Shown here piece by piece: positions 1-8,183 of a DNA stretch of 64,000 nucleotides. Position 1 is the first letter of the stretch. Each line of letters begins with the position of its first letter. The notes below the pieces were generated by a model. That model saw nothing but the letters and a program-made list of their open reading frames with translations. It was not told where the DNA came from and did no database searches. The position numbers were made by a program, and so were the translations under genes. Source of the stretch: JBDTVS01 sp040007095. Lineage in GTDB: Bacteria; Acidobacteriota; Vicinamibacteria; Vicinamibacterales; CAVVIG01. The stretch is taken from positions 1 through 64,000 of the forward strand of contig JBDTVS010000008.1 of the NCBI GenBank assembly GCA_040007095.1, written 5' to 3'.

Positions 1-681
1 GCCTGCCTCTTTTCGCTGCTGTCCCAAACCCGCCTGCCCGACGAAATCCTGGTCATCAACAACGCGAGCACCGACGACACCGCGGCGCTCGCGAGAGCGG
101 TGCCGGGCGTCAGGGTCGTCGACGAAACGAACAAGGGACTGGTCATCGCGCGTGAGAGGGCCCGCCGCGAAGCCCGCGGCGACATCCTGGCGTTCGTGGA
201 TGCCGATTGCCGGGCGCCCATCTCGTGGATGGAGCGCGTCGAACGACGCCTGTCGTCGCCGACGGGACCTGTCGGTGTGACCGGTCCGTACCGCTTCTAC
301 GACTGGGACTGGAGGGGCCGGTCGCTGATTCGGTTGTACGACGTGCTGGTCGCGCCACCGACCCACTTCGTCGTGCACCATGCCTTCCAACTCGGCGCGA
401 TTCTCTACGGCGGCAATTTCGCCGTGCGCAAGGATGCGCTGGTGCGCATCGGCGGGTTCGACCGGACGATCGAATTTCACGGCGAGGACACCAACCTTGG
501 CCGCCGGCTGACCGGCATCGGGCGCATCGATGTCTGTCCGGAGTGCTGGGTGTGGACGTCGGCGCGGCGGTACCGGGCGATGGGGAAGGGGCGTGTCTTC
601 GGCCTCTACGTGCGGAATTTCTGGTCCGAGATCCTGCGGCATCGTCCCGCGGACGTCGAACACGTCGACGTGAGGGGGTAG
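1..681 (+). CDS. Glycosyltransferase family 2 (5' end outside window)
   Basis: This is the C-terminal part (226 residues visible) of a GT-A fold family 2 glycosyltransferase, which transfers a sugar from a nucleotide donor onto a cell-surface glycan or lipid. The frame is open from base 1, so the true start lies upstream. Visible family marks are the strand ending VINNASTDD in the nucleotide-binding fold, then FVDADC, the DxD-type metal site at visible residues 67-69, and a later GGNFAVRKDALVRIGGFD block followed by GEDTNLGRRL, the usual acceptor-side acidic motif. No membrane helix is seen in the visible part. A PHP phosphoesterase follows after a single base, so the two are probably co-transcribed. 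The acceptor cannot be told from sequence. Confidence 0.85.
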   Translation, partial: ACLFSLLSQTRLPDEILVINNASTDDTAALARAVPGVRVVDETNKGLVIARERARREARGDILAFVDADCRAPISWMERVERRLSSPTGPVGVTGPYRFYDWDWRGRSLIRLYDVLVAPPTHFVVHHAFQLGAILYGGNFAVRKDALVRIGGFDRTIEFHGEDTNLGRRLTGIGRIDVCPECWVWTSARRYRAMGKGRVFGLYVRNFWSEILRHRPADVEHVDVRG

Positions 682-682
682 C

Positions 683-1429
683 GTGCCAGGCTACGAACCG
701 TTCCTGCTCTGCGACTTCCACGTGCACACACGGTGGAGCGACGGCCGGCTGACGATTCGGGAAGTCATCGACCTGTACGGCCAGACCCAGCGGTTTGACG
801 TGATCGCGATCACCGATCACATCCTGATGGAGAAGGACCTGCTCGCGCGCGTCGGCAGATTCGCGACGCTCGGGTACCGACAGTTCTCCGTGACGCAGGA
901 TCGCTTTGCCGCCTATCTCGCGGAGATTCAGTTCGAGGCCGAGCGGGCCAGGCGTTTGTACGATCTCCTGGTGGTCCCCGGCGCGGAAATCACACAGAAC
1001 CACATTCGCAGCAAGAAGAACTCGCACATCGTTGGTCTCAACCTGCGCGAGTTCATCAGCGCCGACCAGCCGGCCGAGGACATCTTGAAGGAGATCCGGA
1101 AGCAGGGTGCGTTCAGCATCGCCTGTCATCCGCACCACCGCACCACGCGGCGGATCGAGATCTCGACCTGCTATCTCTGGGACCATCGCAAACGGCTGGT
1201 GGAATTGGTCGACGTGTGGGAAGCGGCCAACCGCGACGATTTGTTCTCGGTGACCAGCTTGAAACACTATCCCTACGTCGCGAACAGCGACTTTCACAAA
1301 CCGAAGCACATGTATTCGTGGAAGACGCTGGTGAGGTGCGCGAAGAACTGGGATGCGATCGCGCGAACCTTGCGCGAGAACGTGGACGTGGCCTTGACGC
1401 TGTACCGCAACGGATCGTGGGCGGCGTGA
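683..1429 (+). CDS. PHP-domain phosphoesterase
   Basis: A 248-residue protein of the PHP (polymerase and histidinol phosphatase) superfamily, metal-dependent phosphoesterases. The N-terminus carries the metal-binding pattern DFHVHTRWSDG (residues about 11-21), then AITDH; later come ACHPHHR and NSDFHKP, so all the usual His/Asp ligands are present. It starts at GTG 683, one base after the stop of the glycosyltransferase, which implies translational coupling. No signal peptide is visible, so it should be cytoplasmic. The substrate is not predictable; the neighbour suggests a phosphorylated sugar or nucleotide product. Confidence 0.85.
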   Translation: MPGYEPFLLCDFHVHTRWSDGRLTIREVIDLYGQTQRFDVIAITDHILMEKDLLARVGRFATLGYRQFSVTQDRFAAYLAEIQFEAERARRLYDLLVVPGAEITQNHIRSKKNSHIVGLNLREFISADQPAEDILKEIRKQGAFSIACHPHHRTTRRIEISTCYLWDHRKRLVELVDVWEAANRDDLFSVTSLKHYPYVANSDFHKPKHMYSWKTLVRCAKNWDAIARTLRENVDVALTLYRNGSWAA

Positions 1430-1558
1430 GCGCGGCCGGCGGCCGGTGACCGGTGAGGAGTGAGTGAGGCCCGGTGGCGGAGATGCCGCCGACCCTCAGT
1501 CTGCAGGCTTTTCGCCGGACACCGGGCGCCGGTCGCCTATTAAGCGTTGTCGCGCCTC

Positions 1559-2944
1559 CTACTTCCTGTTCGTTCTGACCGCGCATCCTTTCGCCAGGAG
1601 CGGATTGTCGATATTCTTGCCGGCCCAATCCAGGAAGAAGTCGAATTCCACCAGGGCGGTCGATCCCAGCATACCCATGTGTGTGTGGCCGTTGAGCTTG
1701 CCCTTGAAGATCGGATCTTCCACATTGAGCGAGAGGGCAGGTCCAACCGTGCGTGTGCGGCTCGCATTCATCGCCGCCACGGCGGCATAGTTCCCCTTCC
1801 GAGTGGCCAGCGGACGATAGTCACCGTTCAACATCAGGAAGGGAATCGAGTCGAAGTCCGATCCAACGAGCCCGGCGGCTGCCAGATCGGTCCCTGCTCC
1901 CTCGGGGATGATGATCCCCTTCAGCAGATGCAATTCCCCGCGCTCCTTCAGGATGCGGACCGTATGGAACACCGAGGACGTCGATTGCGAATGGGGGGAC
2001 AGGATGCCGCCCCCGATGCCTTCGAGCAGATCAGCAAGGGCGAGTGGAAGCCACGTGTCGATGGCATTGAGGTTGTTCGGCGTACAACTCGAACAAACAG
2101 ACCCCGGCAACGTGACTTCGCCATTGGGCACGAGCTGCTTGTAGTATTCCAGACCCAGATACGTGCGGTTGGACGGATTGGGTGCGGCCCCTATGGCGCC
2201 CTCACGCGCAACGAGATGCGGATTGACGGAATTGGCCCCAGGCGGGATCGGGAACGCCGGCGGATACACGCCGTGGGCCTGCGACGGCTCTGCCGGGTTT
2301 TCAGCAGGATCGGGATCGCCGGGGTCGCCGTGGCGGATCATCTTTCCAGTCGTGATGTCAGCACCGGCCGGCACGATGTGGCCAAACCAGGTCGTCCAGG
2401 CGCCGTCGTCGGTGATCCTGCCGAAGCTCGACGGGACCAGATTCCAGTTGCCCGTTGCCTTGGCCTCGAGGATGACCGACTGGTCAAAGCCGGACCGGCC
2501 GCGCCCCGGCTGATCGACCACGAACGTGGCGAGTTTTTTTCGGACTGCATGAGAGAGCCAGCCCTCGTCACCGCCAGGTGTCGAATCCAGCGCCGCTCCC
2601 GTATGCGTCGACCCGTGGATCATGATGAGCGGCCACTTCCGTCGCTGCTCTGGAATCTGGAACTGGACGTACATCTGGCCGATCGTGATCTGCTGCGGCG
2701 GACCACCTTCCCGAACGGCCGCGGAGCTGGCATATCGCGTGACCTTCGGCACCCCACCGACGAAGAAAGAACCCTGATCGCAGATGCTCAGCGGTGCTCC
2801 ACTGAGATATCGACCCTTCAGCGGGTTTTCCCAGGCCAACGCGCCTGCGCCAAGCATGCCGGTCACGACGGCCGTCAATAAGATCGTGAACAGGCGTCGC
2901 TGCGTGAATTGTTCATGGCCCATGGCCGGCATTATTGCCGTCAA
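1559..2944 (-). CDS. Secreted alpha/beta-hydrolase (esterase-like)
   Basis: A 461-residue protein with an N-terminal hydrophobic export signal after QRRLFTILLTAVVTGM, so it is probably periplasmic or secreted. The fold is recognisable as alpha/beta hydrolase: the oxyanion strand reads PLIMIHGSTHTG and a strand further on reads VVDQPGRGRSG. The nucleophile elbow is probably the HSQST stretch near residue 315, and a His candidate is in the C-terminal GHTHMGML. The start could be the first Met or the Met of MGHEQF seven residues later; both leave a good signal sequence. It reads on the opposite strand from its neighbours and looks monocistronic. The substrate is unknown. Confidence 0.75.
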   Translation of the reverse strand: MTAIMPAMGHEQFTQRRLFTILLTAVVTGMLGAGALAWENPLKGRYLSGAPLSICDQGSFFVGGVPKVTRYASSAAVREGGPPQQITIGQMYVQFQIPEQRRKWPLIMIHGSTHTGAALDSTPGGDEGWLSHAVRKKLATFVVDQPGRGRSGFDQSVILEAKATGNWNLVPSSFGRITDDGAWTTWFGHIVPAGADITTGKMIRHGDPGDPDPAENPAEPSQAHGVYPPAFPIPPGANSVNPHLVAREGAIGAAPNPSNRTYLGLEYYKQLVPNGEVTLPGSVCSSCTPNNLNAIDTWLPLALADLLEGIGGGILSPHSQSTSSVFHTVRILKERGELHLLKGIIIPEGAGTDLAAAGLVGSDFDSIPFLMLNGDYRPLATRKGNYAAVAAMNASRTRTVGPALSLNVEDPIFKGKLNGHTHMGMLGSTALVEFDFFLDWAGKNIDNPLLAKGCAVRTNRK

Positions 2945-3202
2945 TTCGGTCCCGGTGCAACGGCTTCCACCGAAATGATTTGCCTGAATTCATCCGTTCA
3001 ATTCCCGGGCGGCCGCGTGACGATACCGGATCGTTGTGCGCGATCCCGCTGTGAGGTTTTACGTGGCCGTCGCCGCCCGGATACACGAATGGTGATGTAT
3101 CAGGCCGATGCTAATGTCCTGTCCGCGTTGAAGAGCCTGGCCGAAGGTCGGTCACGTAAATTCGATGTAACGAATGTTGCGGTCACGACGAAACGGATCA
3201 AA

Positions 3203-5362
3203 ATGTCGCGGATGAATCGAGCTGGTGTCAGTCCCTCGACCGCCCCCACCGATTTGCATGATCCGTCGCTCTACAGCAATCGCGAGCTGAGCTGGCTGGA
3301 GTTCAATCAGCGGGTGTTGGATCAGGCGCTCGACGACTACCACCCGCTGCTGGAGCGCGTGAAGTTTCTGGCCATCGTGGCTGCGAATCTGGATGAGTTC
3401 TTCATGGTTCGAGTCGCCACGCTGCTCAAGAAGCGCCGCGCCGGCCTCGAACAGGTCTCGGTCGACGGGATGACCGTGTCGGAGCAGCTCGCCGCCATCC
3501 GGCAGCGGGCGGCGCTGCTGATGCGCGATCAGGCCGCGTGCTGGAACGACAGTCTGCGACCGGCGCTTGCCGATCACGGCATCAGGATTCTCGAGCCCGA
3601 CGAAATCACCGAGTCGGTGCGCCGCTTCCTGGCGTCGTACTTCAGATCGGAGATCTTTCCGCTGCTCACGCCGCTGGCCTTCGATCCCGGCCATCCGTTC
3701 CCGTTGATTTCCGGGCGGACGCAGAATTTCGCGGTGGTCGTCCGACACCGCCGGCGCACGAAGTTCGCGCGCGTGAAGGTGCCGCTGATTCTGCCGCGCT
3801 TCGTGCCGATTCCGCATCCCTCGGCGCCTGGCGTGTCGGGCCATACGTTCGCGTTCCTCGAGGATGTCATCAGGATCAACATCGGCGAGCTGTTCCCGGG
3901 CGTGGAGGTCGTTGGCGCTCACCTGTTCCGCGTCATTCGAGACAGCGACATGGAGGTGCCGGAGGACGGCGCTGACGATTTGCTCGAGTCGGTCGACCGT
4001 ACACTCAAACAGCTCCGCCACGGCTCGCCGTCGCTCCTGCAAGTGCACGCCACGATGCCCAAACGGGTGCTGAAGATTCTGATCGAGAACGTCGAGATCG
4101 ACGACGACGTCGTCACCGCCACGAGCGAGCGGCTCGATTACGCCGGCTGGATGGCCTTGCATCGCCTGCCATTGCCTCACCTGAAAGACGCGGTGTTCGC
4201 CCCGCGATCGTTGTGGGCGACGGGCCAGTCGGATACCTTGATTTTCGACGACGTGCGCGAACAGGATCACCTGGTCCACCACCCGTTCTATTCGTTCTCC
4301 GCGGTCGAGACGTTTCTGCAGCACGCCTCGGTCGATCCGCACGTTGTCGGCATCAAGATGACGCTGTACCGGATTGGGGAGAAGTCGCCGCTGATCGACC
4401 TGCTCATCGACGCCGCCGATGCGGGGAAGCAGGTGGCCGTACTCGTCGAGTTGAAAGCGAGGTTCGACGAGCGGAACAACATTCAGTGGGCGACGCGACT
4501 GGAGGAAGCCGGCGTGCACGTGGTGTACGGGGTGGACAATCTGAAGACGCATTGCAAGCTGTGCCTGGTCGTGCGCCAGGAGGCGGATGGCGTCCGGCGC
4601 TACGCGCATATCGGCACCGGCAACTACAATCGGGCGACCTCTCAGATCTACACGGACCTCGGTCTGTTCACGGCCGATCCGGCAGTGCTGGACGACGTCT
4701 CTGAGATCTTCAACTACCTGACCGGCTACTCGCAGCGCACGCATTTCAATCAGATGCTGGTAGCGCCCGTCAGCTTGCGTGCGCGGTTCGTGGAACTGCT
4801 GCAACGCGAGATGGCTCATGCCCAGGCGGGCCGGCCGGCTCATGTGATCATCAAGAACAATGCGGTGACCGACCCCGCCATCGTGCGCGCGCTGTATCGC
4901 GCGGCGCAGGCCGGCGTCGAAATCGACATGATCGTGCGTGGGGTCTGCTGCCTGCGGCCCGGCGTCGACGGCATCAGCGAGCGCATCCGCGTGCGCTCGG
5001 TGGTCGGCCGTTTCCTGGAGCACTCGCGCATCTACTACTTTGCGAACGCGGGCCAGCCCGAGGTGTACGTGGGCAGCGCGGATCTCATGGAGCGGAACCT
5101 GGATCGCCGCGTTGAGACGCTCTGTCTGGTGCGCAACGCGGGCATCGCGGGTCATCTCCGTGAGGTCGTGCTCGACGCGTATCTGCACGACACCGACCGC
5201 GCCTGCGTGTTGACCGACGGGAAGTACGTCGGCGCCAACGCCACTCCGGGTGAGCCGCGGTTGAACGCCCAGCAGTTGCTGCTCGAACGCTACACATCCC
5301 CGCAATCGGCGTTGGATGACGCCGCGGAATTCGGCGAGAACGCGCCGAGCCGGTGGTCCTGA
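3203..5362 (+). CDS. ppk1: Polyphosphate kinase 1
   Basis: PPK1 reversibly polymerises the ATP gamma-phosphate into inorganic polyphosphate. From ATG 3203 the protein is 719 residues, the normal family length; the frame is open further upstream but that stretch is not PPK-like. The N domain begins with the hallmark SNRELSWLEFNQRVL, followed by FFMVRVA. The catalytic half has VLVELKARFDERNNI, and YAHIGTGNYN holds the autophosphorylated His; HSRIYYFANAG and the VGSADLMERNLDRRVE block close the phospholipase D-like fold. ATG 3212 is an alternative start. There is no exopolyphosphatase next door. A phosphate transport and PhoRB-like block lies 10-15 kb to the right, which suggests, but does not prove, common phosphate control. 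Confidence 0.95.
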   Translation: MSRMNRAGVSPSTAPTDLHDPSLYSNRELSWLEFNQRVLDQALDDYHPLLERVKFLAIVAANLDEFFMVRVATLLKKRRAGLEQVSVDGMTVSEQLAAIRQRAALLMRDQAACWNDSLRPALADHGIRILEPDEITESVRRFLASYFRSEIFPLLTPLAFDPGHPFPLISGRTQNFAVVVRHRRRTKFARVKVPLILPRFVPIPHPSAPGVSGHTFAFLEDVIRINIGELFPGVEVVGAHLFRVIRDSDMEVPEDGADDLLESVDRTLKQLRHGSPSLLQVHATMPKRVLKILIENVEIDDDVVTATSERLDYAGWMALHRLPLPHLKDAVFAPRSLWATGQSDTLIFDDVREQDHLVHHPFYSFSAVETFLQHASVDPHVVGIKMTLYRIGEKSPLIDLLIDAADAGKQVAVLVELKARFDERNNIQWATRLEEAGVHVVYGVDNLKTHCKLCLVVRQEADGVRRYAHIGTGNYNRATSQIYTDLGLFTADPAVLDDVSEIFNYLTGYSQRTHFNQMLVAPVSLRARFVELLQREMAHAQAGRPAHVIIKNNAVTDPAIVRALYRAAQAGVEIDMIVRGVCCLRPGVDGISERIRVRSVVGRFLEHSRIYYFANAGQPEVYVGSADLMERNLDRRVETLCLVRNAGIAGHLREVVLDAYLHDTDRACVLTDGKYVGANATPGEPRLNAQQLLLERYTSPQSALDDAAEFGENAPSRWS

Positions 5363-5416
5363 AAAGCCGACTTATCGCTGCCGAGTGTTCAATTGCGCCG
5401 CATTCTTCACGGCCTG

Positions 5417-5719
5417 CTAAATCACCTCGACGACGTCCCCGTCTTCACGCCCCGGGCTGCACAGCCACCATTCGAGCGCCGAAACCGCGTCGTGCTCGTC
5501 GGCGTTCGCCGAGATCTTCAGCAGCACTATGTAGCGCGGCGCCTCGACGTGCGCGAGGCGCACCCACCGCCACCCCGCGATCACCTGCGTGAGCGCGGAA
5601 TGACCGTGCCAGGTCTGGGTGCGGCCATGGAGCGTGTCGCGCTCGATCGTGGACGCTTGATCAATCAGCACGGCGACTGTGGGACCTGTCGGAGAGGAAC
5701 CGGCGACCGGCGGCGGCAA
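5417..5719 (-). CDS. Hypothetical protein
   Basis: A 100-residue cytoplasmic-looking protein with no recognised domain. It has a Trp-rich middle (VIAGWRWVRL) and an acidic C-terminus (EDGDVVEVI). Its 5' end overlaps the 3' end of the next reverse-strand gene upstream (5661-5915) by about 59 bases, so either the real start is downstream or the two are tightly coupled. The protein-like composition, and the lack of a better frame, are the only support. No function is proposed. Confidence 0.45.
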   Translation of the reverse strand: MPPPVAGSSPTGPTVAVLIDQASTIERDTLHGRTQTWHGHSALTQVIAGWRWVRLAHVEAPRYIVLLKISANADEHDAVSALEWWLCSPGREDGDVVEVI

Positions 5720-5915
5720 TGACGTACGATCCGTCGCCGGTCTGGGAGAGGAAGTGATCCTGGATGAGGGCCGCGAGGATCGCGTCGCAGGCCGTTTGAT
5801 CGAGATTCCACAGCCGGCTCGCCTGCCGGTCGGTGAGCCGAAGATCCGGCATTTCGAGGTACTCCATTCGAATCCGCGTCAGCAGGTCACCATCGACGTT
5901 GGCGTTGGTCGGCAT
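5661..5915 (-). CDS. Hypothetical protein, winged-helix-like
   Basis: An 84-residue protein. The ATG at 5915 is chosen because GAAGGAG lies six bases upstream; an in-frame ATG at 5951 lacks such a site. The segment LRLTDRQASRLWNLDQTACDAILAALIQDHFLSQTGDGSYV reads like a small winged helix: two helices, then a turn, then a short beta wing. That kind of protein is often found as a stand-alone DNA-binding or effector-fold protein. The first gene of a two-gene reverse-strand pair with 5417-5719. The fold assignment is by eye. Confidence 0.6.
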   Translation of the reverse strand: MPTNANVDGDLLTRIRMEYLEMPDLRLTDRQASRLWNLDQTACDAILAALIQDHFLSQTGDGSYVIAAAGRRFLSDRSHSRRAD

Positions 5916-6093
5916 CGGCGCTCCTTCGCGTTGATGAAACATCCCCACCACAGTGGCAGGTGCATGTCAGCACGGTGTGTCGCTTCGCGATCGCGGGCGT
6001 AAACTCCACCGGACCGCGAGCGTCGTAGTGTTCGACAGCGGCCTCGACCGCCGCGATTGCCCCTGGTACGGCAATGAACCGGCTCGGCTCGCC

Positions 6094-7614
6094 CTACTTC
6101 CGTTTCACCTGCGTGAAATCGAGGTAGCGGCGGCCGGCAAACACCGACAGGTTGGCCGTCAATTCGTAGCTGCCGTCCGGCGCCTTGACGGTCTCAGTCG
6201 TACGGCTGACGGCGATGGACGGCTGTGCCGCCTGCTTTCGCATCGCCTCTTCCATGACGCGTCCTGTCATCGTCGGAGGCACTCGAATCCCGAGCAAAGA
6301 GAGCAGCGTCGGCGCCAGGTCGACATTTCCGGTCGGAGCGTCGCTGGTGGCGTGTTCGCGAAAGGCCGGGCCGGCCGCAATCAGCGTGTTGTGGATGTCG
6401 TACGGACTCGATGTCCCGTGACCGGCGACGCCGCCCTGCGTGGTCATTCCCTTGATTCCAGCGGCGTTCGCTTCGTCGGTCCAGTTTGCCGAGACCAGAA
6501 TGTCGCCCGATCGAGCGTGATTCCATCGTGCGACGTCTAGCGACAACGTACCGGGTACGGCGCCTTCTGCATCGCCCCGCCGGATCGCTTTCGTGAAAAT
6601 GGCGCCGACCTCTGGTCGTCGTTGCAGCGCGGCCACGAGAGCGGCGATTCGGCCGGGATCGGGAGTCCGAAAATGGATGGCTCTCTCCGCGACGACGATG
6701 TCCTTCGATCCGTCTGGCAGAGACTTCGCGAACGGTTCGACGAGGGTTTCGAGCTTGAGCGTGCCGGTGTGCGTCGAGAATCCATGATCGGAAGTCACGA
6801 GGATATTCGTCCGATCGAGGAGCCCTCTGGCGCGCAGGGTGTCTTCGATGCGGCCGATGCCGCCGTCCACGAGCGACAATGCCTGGCGCGTGAGGTCCGA
6901 GCCGATCCCCCGCCGATGTGCGGTTTCGTCAGGATCGTTAATCCACATGAACGTCACATCGGGATGGAGCTCATCGAGGCCGATCTTCAGATACGCGTCG
7001 ATGGCGCGCTGGTTTTGCGCGGCGTTGGGAATGGCATGCGGCGGGACAGGTCCCAGTCGCTCGAGCACGCGGGCGGCCAATGCCGCCGGCAGCGTGTAGT
7101 CGGTCTGAATGATCGCGCCGCCAGGAGGAACCGTTGGGTTCAGCAGGAACGACGATCCGGTCGAGCCCGAACTGACCGCCAGGAACGTCTTGCCTTCACG
7201 CCGCAGAATCTCGGCAAGCGTCGGCGTCGAGAGCAGCTGACCCTCGGTGCGCGCGACCGACTCGAGGTTTTCGCGCCGTCCGGTATCCAAACCACCAGTC
7301 CGGTTGGCCGACGGGACATAGATGGTGTTGCCAAGCAGACCGTGCCCCTCGGGATAGACGCCCGTGACAAACGATGAGGCATTGACACGCGTCACTGTCG
7401 GAAACACGGCATGATGCGCCCTGAACACCACGCCACGTTGACCGAGGCCGAACAGGCGGGGCATCACCTCTGGGGTCACGTAGTCTGGACGGAGACCGTC
7501 AACGACGATGACCAGCTGAGTGACCGCAGCGGACTGCTGTGCCCGGGTTGAGACAGTCGCAACCACGGTCAGCGCTGTCAGCCACATGAGGGCCGCGACG
7601 AATCCTCGACTCAT
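6094..7614 (-). CDS. Secreted alkaline phosphatase-superfamily phosphodiesterase
   Basis: A type I phosphodiesterase/nucleotide pyrophosphatase, metal-dependent, of about 506 residues from ATG 7614. An in-frame Met at 7659 only adds a hydrophilic tail before the signal peptide, so the later start is preferred. A signal sequence (ALMWLTALTVVATVSTRAQ) sends it out of the cytoplasm. Family landmarks are VIVVDGLRPDYV (first metal ligand Asp), FPTVTRVNASSFVTG with the nucleophile Thr, WINDPDETAHRRG, and VTSDHGFSTHTG with the C-terminal Asp/His metal ligands. Substrates in the family include nucleotides, phospholipids and phosphonates. The gene stands alone, flanked by non-coding DNA on its 5' side. 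Confidence 0.88.
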   Translation of the reverse strand: MSRGFVAALMWLTALTVVATVSTRAQQSAAVTQLVIVVDGLRPDYVTPEVMPRLFGLGQRGVVFRAHHAVFPTVTRVNASSFVTGVYPEGHGLLGNTIYVPSANRTGGLDTGRRENLESVARTEGQLLSTPTLAEILRREGKTFLAVSSGSTGSSFLLNPTVPPGGAIIQTDYTLPAALAARVLERLGPVPPHAIPNAAQNQRAIDAYLKIGLDELHPDVTFMWINDPDETAHRRGIGSDLTRQALSLVDGGIGRIEDTLRARGLLDRTNILVTSDHGFSTHTGTLKLETLVEPFAKSLPDGSKDIVVAERAIHFRTPDPGRIAALVAALQRRPEVGAIFTKAIRRGDAEGAVPGTLSLDVARWNHARSGDILVSANWTDEANAAGIKGMTTQGGVAGHGTSSPYDIHNTLIAAGPAFREHATSDAPTGNVDLAPTLLSLLGIRVPPTMTGRVMEEAMRKQAAQPSIAVSRTTETVKAPDGSYELTANLSVFAGRRYLDFTQVKRK

Positions 7615-8183
7615 GACGAAGACATGACGATCAAATCTTTCTGCCTGGACGTCCGTCACCCCTTGGCGGGTGCAAAAGCCGGACTTCGCTCAAACGGCTT
7701 TCACCCGGGGACCGCTCGCCGCGATCGGCGCCTTGCGGGGGATACCCTGGTGTACCGGTGAGAATGTGTGGGCGGCCTGGCCGAGTGGTTCCGGCAGGAA
7801 CTCCCAGAGGGCGAGTCTGACCCCGACCTCATGCTTGCGAACAGGGCACAGCGGGTGGCGAGACTCCAACACGCGGGCATGAGCCACGCCCGTGCGTGGA
7901 TGGCACGCAACATAGACGACGCAACCGCAGTACAACGTGACGTTGTGAGACATGCACACTGAATACCGTGCCGCGGTGACGTTTCGACCAAGGCCCGGTG
8001 ACGTCGCTGTAAAAGCGCGTCCGGGCGCTCGCAATCCCCGCGCGACGCAGGGTGACTTGTCGCCGTGCGGGAAGGAGAGGCGGGCCGAGGCCCTTGCGGG
8101 GCTGGAGGCGGGCTAGAATTGGGCGTCGACGCCAGGCCGCTACACGCTGGACGTCTGGTTCTCGAGCGGACTGAGGAGTCCCC
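7615..8183. other. Intergenic region of about 570 bases
   Basis: It separates the phosphodiesterase from the TPR lipoprotein and holds no clear gene. A 64-codon frame at 7768-7962 is listed separately as doubtful. GGCTAGAAT at 8111-8119 resembles the extended -10 element seen ahead of other genes here, and could drive the TPR gene with a leader of about 60 bases. No terminator hairpin followed by a T-run was seen. Confidence 0.4.
7768..7962 (+). CDS. Possible small protein (doubtful)
   Basis: A 64-residue frame starting at GTG 7768. The protein is amphipathic, with GLAEWFRQELPEGESDPDL then LMLANRAQRVARL, and does not look like a random high-GC frame. It has no convincing Shine-Dalgarno and no recognised relative. 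It stands alone in the intergenic space before the TPR gene. Confidence 0.25.
   Translation: MGGLAEWFRQELPEGESDPDLMLANRAQRVARLQHAGMSHARAWMARNIDDATAVQRDVVRHAH

Noticed and set aside
143..1309. Long reverse frame across the glycosyltransferase and PHP genes
   Set aside because: Low-complexity Arg-rich composition, no homology, and both genes on the forward strand have clear family motifs.
3152..5305. Very long open frame antisense to polyphosphate kinase
   Set aside because: It mirrors the third-codon-position GC bias of ppk1, has no domain and no ribosome site; the sense strand is a complete PPK1.
7770..7860. tRNA-like word GGCCGAGTGGTTCCGGCAG
   Set aside because: It resembles the D-arm of Leu/Ser tRNAs, but no acceptor stem, anticodon arm or T-arm could be found around it.
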